DNA from: Paenibacillus sp. SZ31 | GTDB lineage: Bacteria > Bacillota > Bacilli > Paenibacillales > Paenibacillaceae | DNA length: 64,000 bases | Assembly (NCBI RefSeq): GCF_012912005.1 | Contig: NZ_JABBEA010000001.1 | Span: forward strand, 434,001 to 498,000 | Direction: 5' to 3' | Part shown: piece by piece, positions 49,266 to 59,400 of the stretch | Layout of the letters: each line of letters starts with the position of its first letter | How positions within the stretch are numbered: position 1 is the first letter of the stretch | Position numbers and translations under genes: made by a program | Notes under the pieces: model-generated | Seen by the model: the letters and a program-made list of their open reading frames with translations, nothing else | The model's database searches: none | Told to the model about the DNA's origin: nothing

Positions 49266-50315
49266 TTACTTGATGTACAAATCTTTCATTAATTCGCGGT
49301 TTTTCTGAGTAAACAAGTCATTGTGCGAGGAGACCATCCCGTGTGCATTCGCATCAGGTGCCACATGCAACTTCGCCCGGTTCACAGCATTGGCTGCGTC
49401 TTGGAACGCTCCGGCAATCAGATGAAGCTTTCCTTCATGATGCAAAATATCACCCGCAGCATAGATACCCGGTACGGATGTCTCGCTGACCGGCGTTCCT
49501 GCAATCCAATGATCCTTCATATCAATCTGAATATGACTGTTGACCAGCAATTCCTTATCGCGCTCATAGCCATAGTTAATGATGACCTCATCCACTGCCA
49601 GCTCAAGCGTTGCGCCATCTTCATTGCGTTTCAGCACAACCGTCTCAATCTGTTGATGATCTTCTGTGGCGACCAACTTCTCGATCGTTGTATTAAGCAG
49701 GCACTTGACCGAACTGTTGTTAAGACGAGATATTTCAGCTTCATGCCCCTTCAGTGTATCTTTCCGATACGTCAGATAGACTTGTTTGGCAATAAGTGCG
49801 AGTTCATTTGCCCAATCAATCGCCGCGTTCCCTCCACCCGAGATAAGAACTGTTTTGTCTTTGAAGCGGGAGAGTGATTTGACCGTGTAATGTAGATTGG
49901 TCACTTCAAAACGTTCTGCTCCCTCAATCTCCAGTTTGATTGGCTTCAGGATTCCTCCCCCAATGGCCAAGATCACAGTTTTGGAGTAATGCACCTCTGT
50001 GGAGGCTGTGTGCAGTGCAAAATAACCCTCTTCATCTCTGGATATGGACGTGATCTTTTCTCCAAGAACCACCTCTGGTTGAAATGTCAGTCCCTGATTG
50101 ATGATCTGTTCGATCAGCTGTGCACCGGGAACAGGTTGTAACCCGCCAACGTCCCAGATCATCTTTTCAGGATAGACATGTACTTTCCCGCCCAGATAGG
50201 GCTGGAATTCAATAATTTTCGTTTTCATCTCACGCAGTCCACTATAAAAAGCCGAAAATAAACCAGCGGGTCCTCCGCCGATAATGGTTACATCATACAC
50301 TTCATGCTCTTTCAT
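49266..50315 (-). CDS. Ferredoxin/flavodoxin-NADP+ reductase, YumC type
   Basis: 349-residue thioredoxin-reductase-like FNR. FAD motif VTIIGGGPAGLFSAFYSGLR, NADP motif VLISGGGNAAIDWANELAL, and C-terminal PGIYAAGDILHHEGKLHLIAGAFQDAANAVN. No CxxC disulfide, which separates it from thioredoxin reductase. It supplies electrons to flavodoxin/ferredoxin. A Fur box 70-90 bp upstream suggests induction in low iron, perhaps to feed the FhuF-type reductase. Confidence 0.93.
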   Translation of the reverse strand: MKEHEVYDVTIIGGGPAGLFSAFYSGLREMKTKIIEFQPYLGGKVHVYPEKMIWDVGGLQPVPGAQLIEQIINQGLTFQPEVVLGEKITSISRDEEGYFALHTASTEVHYSKTVILAIGGGILKPIKLEIEGAERFEVTNLHYTVKSLSRFKDKTVLISGGGNAAIDWANELALIAKQVYLTYRKDTLKGHEAEISRLNNSSVKCLLNTTIEKLVATEDHQQIETVVLKRNEDGATLELAVDEVIINYGYERDKELLVNSHIQIDMKDHWIAGTPVSETSVPGIYAAGDILHHEGKLHLIAGAFQDAANAVNRAKLHVAPDANAHGMVSSHNDLFTQKNRELMKDLYIK

Positions 50316-50387
50316 CCTAATATACCCTCATTTCTAAATATGTTCTGCCCAATGATGGGCGGGTTCGCGTATTGGAAACATATATTA

Positions 50388-50408
50388 ATAATGATTCTCA
50401 TTATCATT
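50388..50408. promoter_or_regulatory. Fur box before ferredoxin-NADP reductase
   Basis: Minus strand TGATAATGAGAATCATTAT, a close match to the 19-bp Fur consensus, 73 bp upstream of the reductase start. Confidence 0.88.
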
Positions 50409-50507
50409 AAATATGATAGCAAGGATGAGCGCTCATGCGAATACACAAATCACGAAACCCATATGTATTATTGTCTAATTTAATTTAAGTACATGTTGAA
50501 ATTAGTA

Positions 50508-51341
50508 TTAATGGTTTTCTAACTGATCCGCATATGCTGAGGGAGATATACCGAATTTATTTTTAAACACTCTGCTGAAATATAACGGATTAGGATACCC
50601 TACACTGATGGCTACATCACGGATAAGAAAATGCCCCGACTTCAGCAAGTCCCTTGCCCTCTCCATACGATGATGGATGACATAATCAATGGGTCGAAAT
50701 CCCGTGTACTTATGAAAAAAATAGGAAAACTGCTTGGAATTCATTCCATGTGTCTCTGCTAACTCGTCCAGTGTCAGCGGATTCATGTAATTGACATTAA
50801 TGTAGGACAAAGCTTCCTCAATCACCTGTTCACTTGGAGAAGTTACACTTTCCCGCTGCCTGTACCCCATTAGAACCTCGACCATGATACTCAGAAATAG
50901 TTGCTTCACTCGAAGTTTTTCCATTCCCCCCGGATGATAAGCATGTTCTTGCAGCATCGCCAATAATTCTACGATCCTCGGATTAACTGCCTGATCCATT
51001 TTGAAATGGACACCCAATACATTGTGGACGTCTTGTTCTTTTTCATCATCCATCTTGTCCGGCCCATAGAATACAGCGTAGTATTCATACTCGGTTTCAC
51101 TGATCACTCGGGAATCCATCTTCATGCCTGGGGCCGCATGACACACAGACCCCGGCCGTAATTCATATATCGTTCCATTGACCGTCATTCGTGCTTCTCC
51201 ACGCATCACAAAAAGAAACCCGTACTTCTCGGTTTTAAATTCACGCAGTATACTTCTGGGCTGGATCACCAATCGGTTGACCTCATGTATCTCATAATGA
51301 CTGCTTGCAAATGTGTTGGCTAACTGATCTACATCAATCAT
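50508..51341 (-). CDS. AraC family regulator
   Basis: 277 residues. Cupin-type sensor 1-150 (FLFVMRGEARMTVNGTIYELRPGSVCHAAPG), AraC HTH 175-275 (LTLDELAETHGMNSKQFSYFFHKYTGFRPIDYV; IRDVAISVGYPNPLYFSRVFKNKFGISPSAY). No substrate-binding domain, unlike the two iron regulators nearby. Located upstream of the reductase gene in the same direction; a role in the iron response is possible but unproven. Confidence 0.9.
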   Translation of the reverse strand: MIDVDQLANTFASSHYEIHEVNRLVIQPRSILREFKTEKYGFLFVMRGEARMTVNGTIYELRPGSVCHAAPGMKMDSRVISETEYEYYAVFYGPDKMDDEKEQDVHNVLGVHFKMDQAVNPRIVELLAMLQEHAYHPGGMEKLRVKQLFLSIMVEVLMGYRQRESVTSPSEQVIEEALSYINVNYMNPLTLDELAETHGMNSKQFSYFFHKYTGFRPIDYVIHHRMERARDLLKSGHFLIRDVAISVGYPNPLYFSRVFKNKFGISPSAYADQLENH

Positions 51342-51413
51342 GGCGTGTACCTGCTCTCTATATCAATGAGTTGATTTCATTTTCGGTTTTGGCATTTATA
51401 CTAACATACATAG

Positions 51414-51444
51414 CAAAAAACACGCCAATTAAGGCGTGTTTCTT
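51414..51444 (-). terminator. Intrinsic terminator after oxidase gene
   Basis: AAACACGCC-AATTAA-GGCGTGTTT, T run on the minus strand; same stem as at 18137 and 56227. Confidence 0.88.
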
Positions 51445-51480
51445 CACTCATTGAATAGGAATTGAACAGGTTACAATGGA

Positions 51481-52830
51481 TTATACTCTCCGAGCCGGCG
51501 TGATGCTTTGCGGATTGTTGAACACATTTTTCGGATCATACTTGGCTTTGACTCTCCGCAGTCTGGCATAGTTGGCTCCATAGTACACTGGACCGGAATT
51601 CTTGATCCCTTGGTCTGGAACGTTGATATAGGAACCCACAATGTATGGTTGCAATTTCTTGCGAGTATTACGAGCGAGTGCGATATTTTTGGCGGCATGG
51701 GATGGTTTGAGCCACGTACTGGTCCATTCCACATAGAACTTCTCTTTACGCCAGAAGAAGGCGGTTGATCTAGGTGATTTGCGACTTACTGCTCCGCCCC
51801 AGTTGAGGAAATAGAACCCGCCTGGTCCCTCTTCCAAGTTCTCCAAAAATGCACGCATCGATTTAATGGCTTTGTCAGGGAATGGTTTCTGTCCAAAACC
51901 GGACGAGAACTGGTTACTGTACCTTTGAGTCTCAATTGGATCAGGAAGCAATAAGAACTTTACCACTTCCGTGTAAGGTAACAAACGAACAACGGAGCTC
52001 GTCGGTTTGCCAACACTCGTAATTGGCTGTAATAAACGGAGAGCCTCTGTTTTAGAGCCTAAGAACAGCCCTTCCATAAGGACGTTGCCACCCTTTTTCG
52101 GTCCGATGGACAACTCGCTGCCCAGTCTCGTATCAACTGAGGGAGCCCACCTCTGCCATACTTTAAGTACCTCTTCGAATTGAGACCATGGCCAGGTGAT
52201 TTTAAATACAGTAGCCTTCGCTGGAGCACGGCGCACTTTGAATTTGTAACGAGTGTATACTCCGAAGTTACCACCGCCTCCTCCCCGCGAGGCCCAAAAG
52301 AGATCCGCATTGCGATTTTTATTGGCCCGAATCACTTTTCCGTTCGCATCCACCATCTCCACCTCAAGCAGGTTATCACTGATGAGACCGATGGTACGCT
52401 GGAGAGGCCCAATTCCCCCACCTAACGTAATTCCACCGATCCCTACAGAGGGGCTGTCACCAAAAGGAGCTATAAATCCTTGCTTGGCGAGGGTATTCGC
52501 AATTCTTCCAACTCGGTTACCCGTACCCACAACAACGGTTCCATTTTTTTTATCAAGCTTGATGGAATTCAGATCACTGACATCAATCACAATTCCGCCG
52601 TTAACCTGTGAAAGATTGACCTCAAGCGCATGTCTACCACTACGCGGCCTGATCGGTACATTGTTTTCACGAGCCCATTTGATGGCATTAGAGACATCTT
52701 TCGTTTTTTGGGCAAATACAAAGACTTTAGGATATTTGTCGGTATGCGGGTCCCAGTTTTTGCGCGCCGCTTCATATCCCGGATCTCCTTTATAAATAAC
52801 CCGTCCGGTAAGCTTTGTTGATGATTTCAC
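51481..52830 (-). CDS. FAD-linked oxidase, berberine-bridge type
   Basis: 449-residue PCMH-type flavoprotein. FAD region PRSGRHALEVNLSQVNGGIVIDVSDLN with the flavinylating His in RSGRH, then GIGGITLGGGIGPLQRTIGL. The Cys that makes the second covalent FAD bond in bicovalent BBE enzymes (G-x-C-P-x-V-G) is replaced (FGDSPSVG), so attachment should be single. C-terminal BBE motif YYGANYARLRRVKAKYDPKNVFNNPQSI. No signal peptide. Start is the second GTG (52830), 6 nt after AGGGAG. Substrate unknown, typically a sugar or alcohol. Confidence 0.9.
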   Translation of the reverse strand: MKSSTKLTGRVIYKGDPGYEAARKNWDPHTDKYPKVFVFAQKTKDVSNAIKWARENNVPIRPRSGRHALEVNLSQVNGGIVIDVSDLNSIKLDKKNGTVVVGTGNRVGRIANTLAKQGFIAPFGDSPSVGIGGITLGGGIGPLQRTIGLISDNLLEVEMVDANGKVIRANKNRNADLFWASRGGGGGNFGVYTRYKFKVRRAPAKATVFKITWPWSQFEEVLKVWQRWAPSVDTRLGSELSIGPKKGGNVLMEGLFLGSKTEALRLLQPITSVGKPTSSVVRLLPYTEVVKFLLLPDPIETQRYSNQFSSGFGQKPFPDKAIKSMRAFLENLEEGPGGFYFLNWGGAVSRKSPRSTAFFWRKEKFYVEWTSTWLKPSHAAKNIALARNTRKKLQPYIVGSYINVPDQGIKNSGPVYYGANYARLRRVKAKYDPKNVFNNPQSITPARRV

Positions 52831-52945
52831 ACGTCCCACTCCCTATTGAACAAATGTTCTACAGTATTGCAACACAAGGCACTTTATACTGTATGAAGGG
52901 CATTCGCGGAGGGAATGGGCGAATGTATAAAAATAATCTAACCTT

Positions 52946-53506
52946 CTAAAAATTAAATCGAGGATGGCCCGAAATCGTGTATCTATCGTATCCTTCCAGT
53001 TGAAGCAATTTTTCTTTCATCTTTAATCCACCACTATAACCAGTCAATGTTCCGTTCTTGCCGATGACACGGTGGCATGGAATGACAATTGGAATCGGAT
53101 TCGCTCCATTGGCACTGCCCACTGCACGTATGGCTTTGGGATGATCGATCATCTTCGCGACCTCCAAATAACTGCGAATCTGACCATATGGAATCGTCAT
53201 TAACGCTTGCCACACTGAAATCTGAAATTTCGTCCCCTGTAGATCAAGAGGAATCTCGAATGCCTTACTTTTCCCCTCACAATACCATTGCAACTGTTCC
53301 ACATATGGAGAAAGCCTGTTCTGATCTTCAACTAGATTTGCATGAACAAACTTCTTGGTGACCCATTCCTTCATATTCACATGGGTATCATCCGGCATAG
53401 ATATCAGGCATAATCCTCGCTCCGTTGCAGCTACATTCACCGGTAAGTCGTTGAACAGGCTGTGTGTAAAAGTTGTCCAGTAAATTTCAGTATGAATTGA
53501 CTTCAT
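52946..53506 (-). CDS. ogt: Methylated-DNA-[protein]-cysteine S-methyltransferase
   Basis: 186-residue DNA repair protein that takes alkyl groups from O6-alkylguanine onto the active-site Cys in PIVIPCHRVIG. The HTH region SVWQALMTIPYGQIRSYLEVAKMIDHPKAIRAVGSANGANP holds the arginine finger. The N-terminal domain is short and divergent. It begins 4 bp after the stop of the luciferase-like gene, so it is translationally coupled to it. Confidence 0.95.
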   Translation of the reverse strand: MKSIHTEIYWTTFTHSLFNDLPVNVAATERGLCLISMPDDTHVNMKEWVTKKFVHANLVEDQNRLSPYVEQLQWYCEGKSKAFEIPLDLQGTKFQISVWQALMTIPYGQIRSYLEVAKMIDHPKAIRAVGSANGANPIPIVIPCHRVIGKNGTLTGYSGGLKMKEKLLQLEGYDRYTISGHPRFNF

Positions 53507-53510
53507 TCTC

Positions 53511-54566
53511 TTACCACCACGTAGCTATTGGAGCTGTACCTGTATGTGTCGGAAATAGTGGCAACACTTCCTCCGCCAACTCCTGGATCACCTCGGCGGG
53601 TGGCCGACTCGAAAATTGAATACCAAGTGCAGCATGATTAACGCCGACTGCTCGCCATTCCTCCAGAAGCTGAATCAGACCTGCCCGTCCTGTGCGTAAT
53701 ATGTACCCGCCACGAAGCGGTGTTCGAGGATAATTGACATCTTCCACAAGATCAATCCATTCGTTCGTCATATGTGGCTTGAACATGCCGTTAGGTATTT
53801 TTTCACGCCATGCATTGATCTTACGTCCGAGCATGCGGGGGCCGGAATCATTAGCCGTCGCTTCAGGATAGGTAAGCCAACCATCACTGTGCTCTGCGAT
53901 CCAATCCAAGGATTGCCTACTTGAACCTGTCACAACAAGTGGTATACCACCTGTTGCAGGCTTAGGTAACAAATCAAGCCCACTCATTTGACCCAGCGAA
54001 GATTGAATGGTGGGACTGTTATGCTGAATCAGTTCACGAAAGAATTTTACGGTATCTCGAAAACGCTCATCCCGATGATCCACATGTAATCCATATGCCG
54101 GAAACTCAGCAGGACGATCACCTGATGCAATGCCTAGTACAAGTCGTCCGCCCGACAGTACATCAATAGAAGCGGCTGCCTTGGCTAAATCAATCGGATG
54201 ACGAAGCGTGAAAATGGCACTTCCTGTTACCAAGGATACGTTTTTGGTCCTTGCAGCAAGGTAAGCCAGATAAACAAATGGATCGAATACCTGCCCGGCA
54301 TCTCGGAATCCAGGATCAAATAGCGGAACGTCACGCACCCACACGGATGCAAAATGTTGTTGATCGATTATATCCACCAGGTCAGCCTGACCTTTCAGAA
54401 CATCCATGTTACCCGTATAAAATCTAAGCGGTAGAAATAGGCCTATTGTCAATTGATCCGGGGCAAACATACGCCGGAAACCGGGATGATTATGAAATGC
54501 ATCCACATTCAGTGCGGATTGTTGACCTCTCTCCATTTGTCCAATGGAGTCTATTTTTTTATCCAA
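53511..54566 (-). CDS. Luciferase-like (LLM class) flavin-dependent oxidoreductase
   Basis: 351-residue TIM-barrel monooxygenase. PDQLTIGLFLPLRFYTG, FASVWVRDVPLFDPGFRDAGQVFDPFVYLAYLAARTKNVSLVTGSAIFTLRHPIDLAKAAASIDVLSGGRLVLGIASGDRPAE are described only as residues 45-145, the usual LLM core. Uses reduced flavin and O2. The start is TTG 54566, 9 nt after AGGAGG; the frame is open 36 codons upstream but that part lacks family likeness. Operon with ogt, divergent from the MocR gene. Confidence 0.88.
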   Translation of the reverse strand: MDKKIDSIGQMERGQQSALNVDAFHNHPGFRRMFAPDQLTIGLFLPLRFYTGNMDVLKGQADLVDIIDQQHFASVWVRDVPLFDPGFRDAGQVFDPFVYLAYLAARTKNVSLVTGSAIFTLRHPIDLAKAAASIDVLSGGRLVLGIASGDRPAEFPAYGLHVDHRDERFRDTVKFFRELIQHNSPTIQSSLGQMSGLDLLPKPATGGIPLVVTGSSRQSLDWIAEHSDGWLTYPEATANDSGPRMLGRKINAWREKIPNGMFKPHMTNEWIDLVEDVNYPRTPLRGGYILRTGRAGLIQLLEEWRAVGVNHAALGIQFSSRPPAEVIQELAEEVLPLFPTHTGTAPIATWW

Positions 54567-54653
54567 TTCAAGTCTCCTCCTAAAGCAATGGTGATCCCCG
54601 TCTTGAGTGATGTTCCCACCCAGACAGGACGTGATATAATTGTAATCGTCCAT

Positions 54654-54697
54654 TGACCCCATAAGTAGTGACAAAACTAAACTATATTATAGGGTCA
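54654..54697. promoter_or_regulatory. Inverted repeat in mocR/LLM intergenic region
   Basis: TGACCCCATAA (54654-54664) and TTATAGGGTCA (54687-54697) form 11-bp arms with one mismatch. Between and after them, AGTGACAAAAC and AGTGAACAAAAC form a direct repeat. Placed to control both the MocR gene (28 bp downstream) and the LLM-ogt operon. Confidence 0.6.
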
Positions 54698-54724
54698 GTG
54701 AACAAAACCAATAGGAGGTTATAG

Positions 54725-56149
54725 ATGATCGATTTAACCTTATTGCTGAAGAGAGATTCTGAAGAACCGTTATACACCCAGCTATATCAATATATTAAGA
54801 AAGAAATTATGAACGGAATGTTGCCAGCCCAGACACGGCTTCCATCCATTCGTTCCCTGTCTGCACACTTACATATTAGCCGTAATACCGTTGATCTGGC
54901 CTATCAACAGTTATTAGCAGAAGGTTACGTTCTAAGCAAACCAAGAAGTGGCTTATACGTTATGGATCTGCAATTGGATTCCTTACCTTCATCTCATCAT
55001 GTTCGTAAACAAGCATCGGAAGATCAATCACCGGCTCATCCAACGATCCAGTACGATTTTCGATATGGTGACGTGGACGCTGAGCATTTTCCACTTGCGA
55101 CTTGGCGTAAGTTGTCCAATCTAAGCTTACAGCAGAACCATCAGACCTTATTTTCTTATGGTGATCCTCTCGGAGAACCTGGACTCCGAATGGAAATTGC
55201 CAAGTACCTGCACGGATCAAGAGGCGTGAATTGTTCACCAGATCAAATCATGATTGGTGCTGGCATTCAATATCTACTTGCCGTGTTATCTGGATTATTA
55301 AAACCCGATAACCGCAGTATAGCGATGGAAGAGCCTGGCTATGACGGTGCTCGAACGATTTTTCAACATCATGGTCTACAACTTAGTCCGATTCCTCTGG
55401 AAAAGGTTGGGCTTCATATTCAGCAGCTCTATGAGAGTCAGTCCCGCATCGTGTATATTACGCCGTCTCACCAGTTCCCCTATGGGATGGTCATGCCTCT
55501 CCACAAGAGAATGCAATTACTGAAATGGGCAGCAGATCAAGATGGCATTATTATTGAGGACGATTACGATAGCGAGTTTAGATATGTTGGGAAGCCGATA
55601 CCTTCCCTTCAGGGCTTGGATACCCATCAACGTACAGTATACCTGGGGACTTTCTCAAAATGTCTGCTTCCTTCATTACGTATTGCCTACATGGTTCTGC
55701 CTAAAAACTTGCTGGAGCTTCACAATAAGCAAAACTACCGCCTGTATGATCAGACCGTTTCACGTTTTCATCAGAATACCTTGGAGCTTTTTATGAGAAA
55801 TGGACATTGGGAAGCCCACATTCGCAAAATGCGCAAAGTATACCGCCAAAAGCAATCCACACTAATCTCAACAATTCAGCAACTGATGGGCTCTAACGTG
55901 ACAATCATCGGTCAGGATGCAGGACTTCATATTTTACTGCGTGTACATAATGGAATGCATGAGCAGCAATTGATTGCCACTGCTGAAAAGGAAGGTACCC
56001 AAGTCTATCCTGTATCGCCCTTCTGGGCACAACAAGCTCAAGCTGAGCAATCCATGGTTCAGATCGGTTTCGGTGGTTTGAGTATGGAGGATATTCAAGA
56101 GGGAGTACAATCGCTTCATCGCGCTTGGTTTGGAGATCGTGAACGTTGA
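54725..56149 (+). CDS. MocR family PLP-dependent regulator
   Basis: 474-residue GntR-type winged helix (residues about 13-80: YTQLYQYIKKEIMNGMLPAQTRLPSIRSLSAHLHISRNTVDLAYQQLLAEGYV) fused to a class I aminotransferase fold. The PLP Lys lies in YLGTFSKCLLPSLRIAY, with EEPGYDG and IEDDYDSEFRY as in PdxR/GabR. GabR-like proteins sense PLP plus an amine ligand. No pdxST or gabTD next door; the divergent LLM-ogt operon is the likely target. AGGAGG before ATG. Confidence 0.93.
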   Translation: MIDLTLLLKRDSEEPLYTQLYQYIKKEIMNGMLPAQTRLPSIRSLSAHLHISRNTVDLAYQQLLAEGYVLSKPRSGLYVMDLQLDSLPSSHHVRKQASEDQSPAHPTIQYDFRYGDVDAEHFPLATWRKLSNLSLQQNHQTLFSYGDPLGEPGLRMEIAKYLHGSRGVNCSPDQIMIGAGIQYLLAVLSGLLKPDNRSIAMEEPGYDGARTIFQHHGLQLSPIPLEKVGLHIQQLYESQSRIVYITPSHQFPYGMVMPLHKRMQLLKWAADQDGIIIEDDYDSEFRYVGKPIPSLQGLDTHQRTVYLGTFSKCLLPSLRIAYMVLPKNLLELHNKQNYRLYDQTVSRFHQNTLELFMRNGHWEAHIRKMRKVYRQKQSTLISTIQQLMGSNVTIIGQDAGLHILLRVHNGMHEQQLIATAEKEGTQVYPVSPFWAQQAQAEQSMVQIGFGGLSMEDIQEGVQSLHRAWFGDRER

Positions 56150-56226
56150 GATTGCATTGAGTCTTTCGCGGCAATCGGATGAATTGAGGGCTAGTCTGGC
56201 AACGCATCATGGGATAATTTAAGTAC

Positions 56227-56260
56227 AAAACAAAAAACACGCCATCAAAGGCGTGTTTTC
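56227..56260. terminator. Bidirectional intrinsic terminator
   Basis: AAAACACGCC-ATCAAA-GGCGTGTTTT. Serves the MocR gene; on the minus strand it lies right after the orphan tRNA-Ala 3' fragment and may be the original terminator of that tRNA. Confidence 0.88.
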
Positions 56261-56270
56261 TTCCCTATTA

Positions 56271-56314
56271 TATGGAGCCTAGGGGGATCGAACCCCTGAC
56301 CTCATCGCTGCCAG
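56271..56314 (-). repeat. Orphan 3' fragment of tRNA-Ala (att-like direct repeat)
   Basis: 44 bp identical to 59999-60042, covering tRNA nucleotides 32-73 plus 2 bp downstream. Identity stops at the 5' edge of the anticodon loop. No D arm or 5' acceptor strand follows, so it is not a tRNA gene. Same orientation as the intact copy. Confidence 0.92.
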
Positions 56315-56401
56315 TAGATTATTGCGGTTGTGGATTCGCATGCCGGAACGTGGCTTTTAGAACAAATTTCAGCTATTATTCAGTTCAACCAAAATCCAAT
56401 C

Positions 56402-59400
56402 CTATATAAAATTTAATAGTTTCAGCATACGAGAGAGAAGTGTAACCATTTCTGCCCGAGTTGCTTCTGATTGAGGCTTGAAATTACCTTGCTGATCGCC
56501 TTTAATGATCCCTAAACTAAGCGCTTGATTAATAGAATCCTCCGCCCATGATGAAATGGATTCCACATCTGTTAAAGCTAACACCCCATTATCTTTCTGC
56601 AAAGAAGGATTAGCATTAGTAATAGCTCGAGTAAGCATAACCGCCAACTCCTCACGTGTCACACGGTTGTTGGGACGGAAAGTCCCATCACTATATCCCT
56701 TGATTAATCCCGCCTGCTCAGCTGCGATAACATCTGCTTCATACCATTTCCCATCCACATCAGAAAAGTTAAATTCAGTGTTATTCAACGGAATTCCTAA
56801 TGCACGTACAAGTAATGCAGCTGTTTCTGCTCGGGTAAGCATACCATTCGGATCAAAATTCATTTCGCTACGCCCCTTAACGATGAACTTAGCTGCAAGT
56901 AACTCTATATCCGACTTTGCCCAATGATTCTGCATATCTACAAAGCTAACTCGACGATCCATTACGAAAAAGTACCCGTTTCGCATACTCTTCACAATTG
57001 CTGTGACTTTACCATTCTCATTTATGAATTGAGCAGGAACAAAGGTGAACAATTGCTTCTCTTCATCCCAAAATACAACTGTAGCAAAATCAGACTCTTG
57101 GCCATCAAGCTCAATTTTTCTTTCAACATAAGCTGTGAACGCTGAAATCTCAGAGTTTCTACCTTGATCATCAAGTCTATTAACATTGAACACAACTGGC
57201 CCTGACCAAACATTTGCGCCAAGACTCTTCTTAACTTCAACAAATTCTGTTGTCGTATCTGTTCTGCCTATTTTAATGGTTAGATCATGAGTATCCCCTG
57301 CAATCGCCATCTCTTGAATGGGTATGGTAATTTCATCTTTTAATGTAATGAACTGCAGTTTCATGGAAGGCGAAATAGCCGTTAAATGCGTTAATGTCTC
57401 TTTACTAATAATAAACTCTGCGAATTCACTATCTGATTTGATTGTAGCAAATCCTTTTTTCAAATCATCAAGTTTTAGTTCCACTCGTTGCTTTCCATTA
57501 GCTAACACAGTCTCAATGTAATAGGATACTCCAGAACTTGTTCCAGAGCTTGTTTCAGAACTTGTTCCGGGGCTTGATTCAGAACTTATTACAGGAATTG
57601 TTCCAGGGCTTGTGTTGCTGCTTGCAATAATGATTAAAGGATAAATTGCTTCATAAGTAGCACCATCAGCTGTTGTCGTCGCTTTAAGCGTTACGCTCTT
57701 ATTCCCCTCTGTATAGGACGGGCGTTGTACATAACCTGTCGCACCATCTACCAATTGATTATTTGAGGAAACCCATTGAATGCTTTTACCTTCCTCATCG
57801 GTTGCTGGAAGACCGAGAGGTCCAATAACTGATGAAGCGGTATCGTTAGTAGCATAAGTTAATTTCGGAATATCATACACGATGAGCTTCGCAGTATTGC
57901 TCGTAACTTCATAGTTACCTACACGTTGATTAGGATCAATTATTTCAGTCTCTATCGTATAATTTCCAATTGGGCTGCTTTGCTCTGCAAGCGTCACATA
58001 TTTCACAGATATATCGTCATTGTTCAGCACACCTGTTACAACACCGGTCAGGGTGGGATTCCCATTGTTCACCCAACGAGATATTGGGTGAGCCGTCACT
58101 GTCAGCGGCGCTTTTGTAACAGATAGACTACCTGCAGTTTTGGTTACTTCGTAATTTCCCAGCTTATTATTCGGGTCAACCAGTGACCCTTCAATCGCAT
58201 AGTTCCCTACATCACTTGCCTGATCGGCACTCGTAGCATAAGTTGCTGTAATCCCATCTGACGAGAAACCGCCTGAGACCGTTCCTGTGAAAACTGGATT
58301 GTTCGTACCATATTCACGCGTCGCACCATCTGCGGTTACCGAAAGTGACGCTTTCGTAACAGATAAACTACCTGCGGTTTTCGTTACTTCATAATTCCCT
58401 AACTTGTTATTAGGGTCAACCAGTGTTGCTTCAATTGCATAGTTCCCTGCATCACTTGCCTGATCGGCACTCGTAGCATAAGTTGCTGTCATGCCGTCTA
58501 ACGACAAGGCGCCAGTTATTGCCCCTGTGAAAACAGGATTGCTCGTTCCATATTCACGCGTTGCATTATTTGCTGTAACTACAAGCGGCCTCTTATCGAC
58601 CGTCATCATAGCAGAACCAATCGAAGCAAGATGAGTAGGGTCTCCATCGAATAGCGCTGTTAGTATATGATCCCCTATTCCCGTATTAACCGAATAGCTG
58701 AATACGGCTTCACCATTGCCATTCGTATCAGATGAACCAAGAACGGTTCCATCCAGAGAAAATGTGATTCTTTTATTCGATACTGCCTGATTTTGAAAAT
58801 CCAGCAATGTAGCTCTGATCTCCTCTGTATCACCATAAGTTGTTGTAAGCTGATCCAACTGCAAAATAGTCGAATAGTCCCTCTGCTGAGAAGCTACATA
58901 CGTCCTGAATGCAAAATCAAAATTGAAATTATTCCAATGTCCAAAATAATACGGTGTACCGCCAGTATATGCACTAGGAGTGTATATTCTCCAAGTGACT
59001 TGGTTTACTTGATTTGGGTCATTATTGGTTGTCTCCATCATCATGCTATACTCCTTATTAGACTCCACGTAAATCCCTTCGTCAAAATTAAACCGAACCC
59101 ATCCTCCCGGAAAAACAGGCACAATACTACTGCTTACCTTCGCTACGCCTAGTACTGTCCCATTAATATCGGCGCCTTCATGAATCGTCAAGCTTATCTC
59201 CCGCTCAGCAGCTGAGGATTGAGCAAGAAATACATCGACATCGTACATCCATCCCGTTTTGCCTGCAGTAAAGCTTTGTCCTACTCCCTTTGATCCGCCA
59301 TGCGAATCCGGGATCGTATTGTCTGTATCCGTTGTTTGATCAATTGGATCAACGGATGACGCTAGGCTAGATTCCGACATTGCGAAAGCAATCAATAAAA

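Noticed and set aside
56271..56314. Second tRNA-Ala gene
   Set aside because: Only nucleotides 32-73 are present; no D arm or 5' acceptor strand follows.
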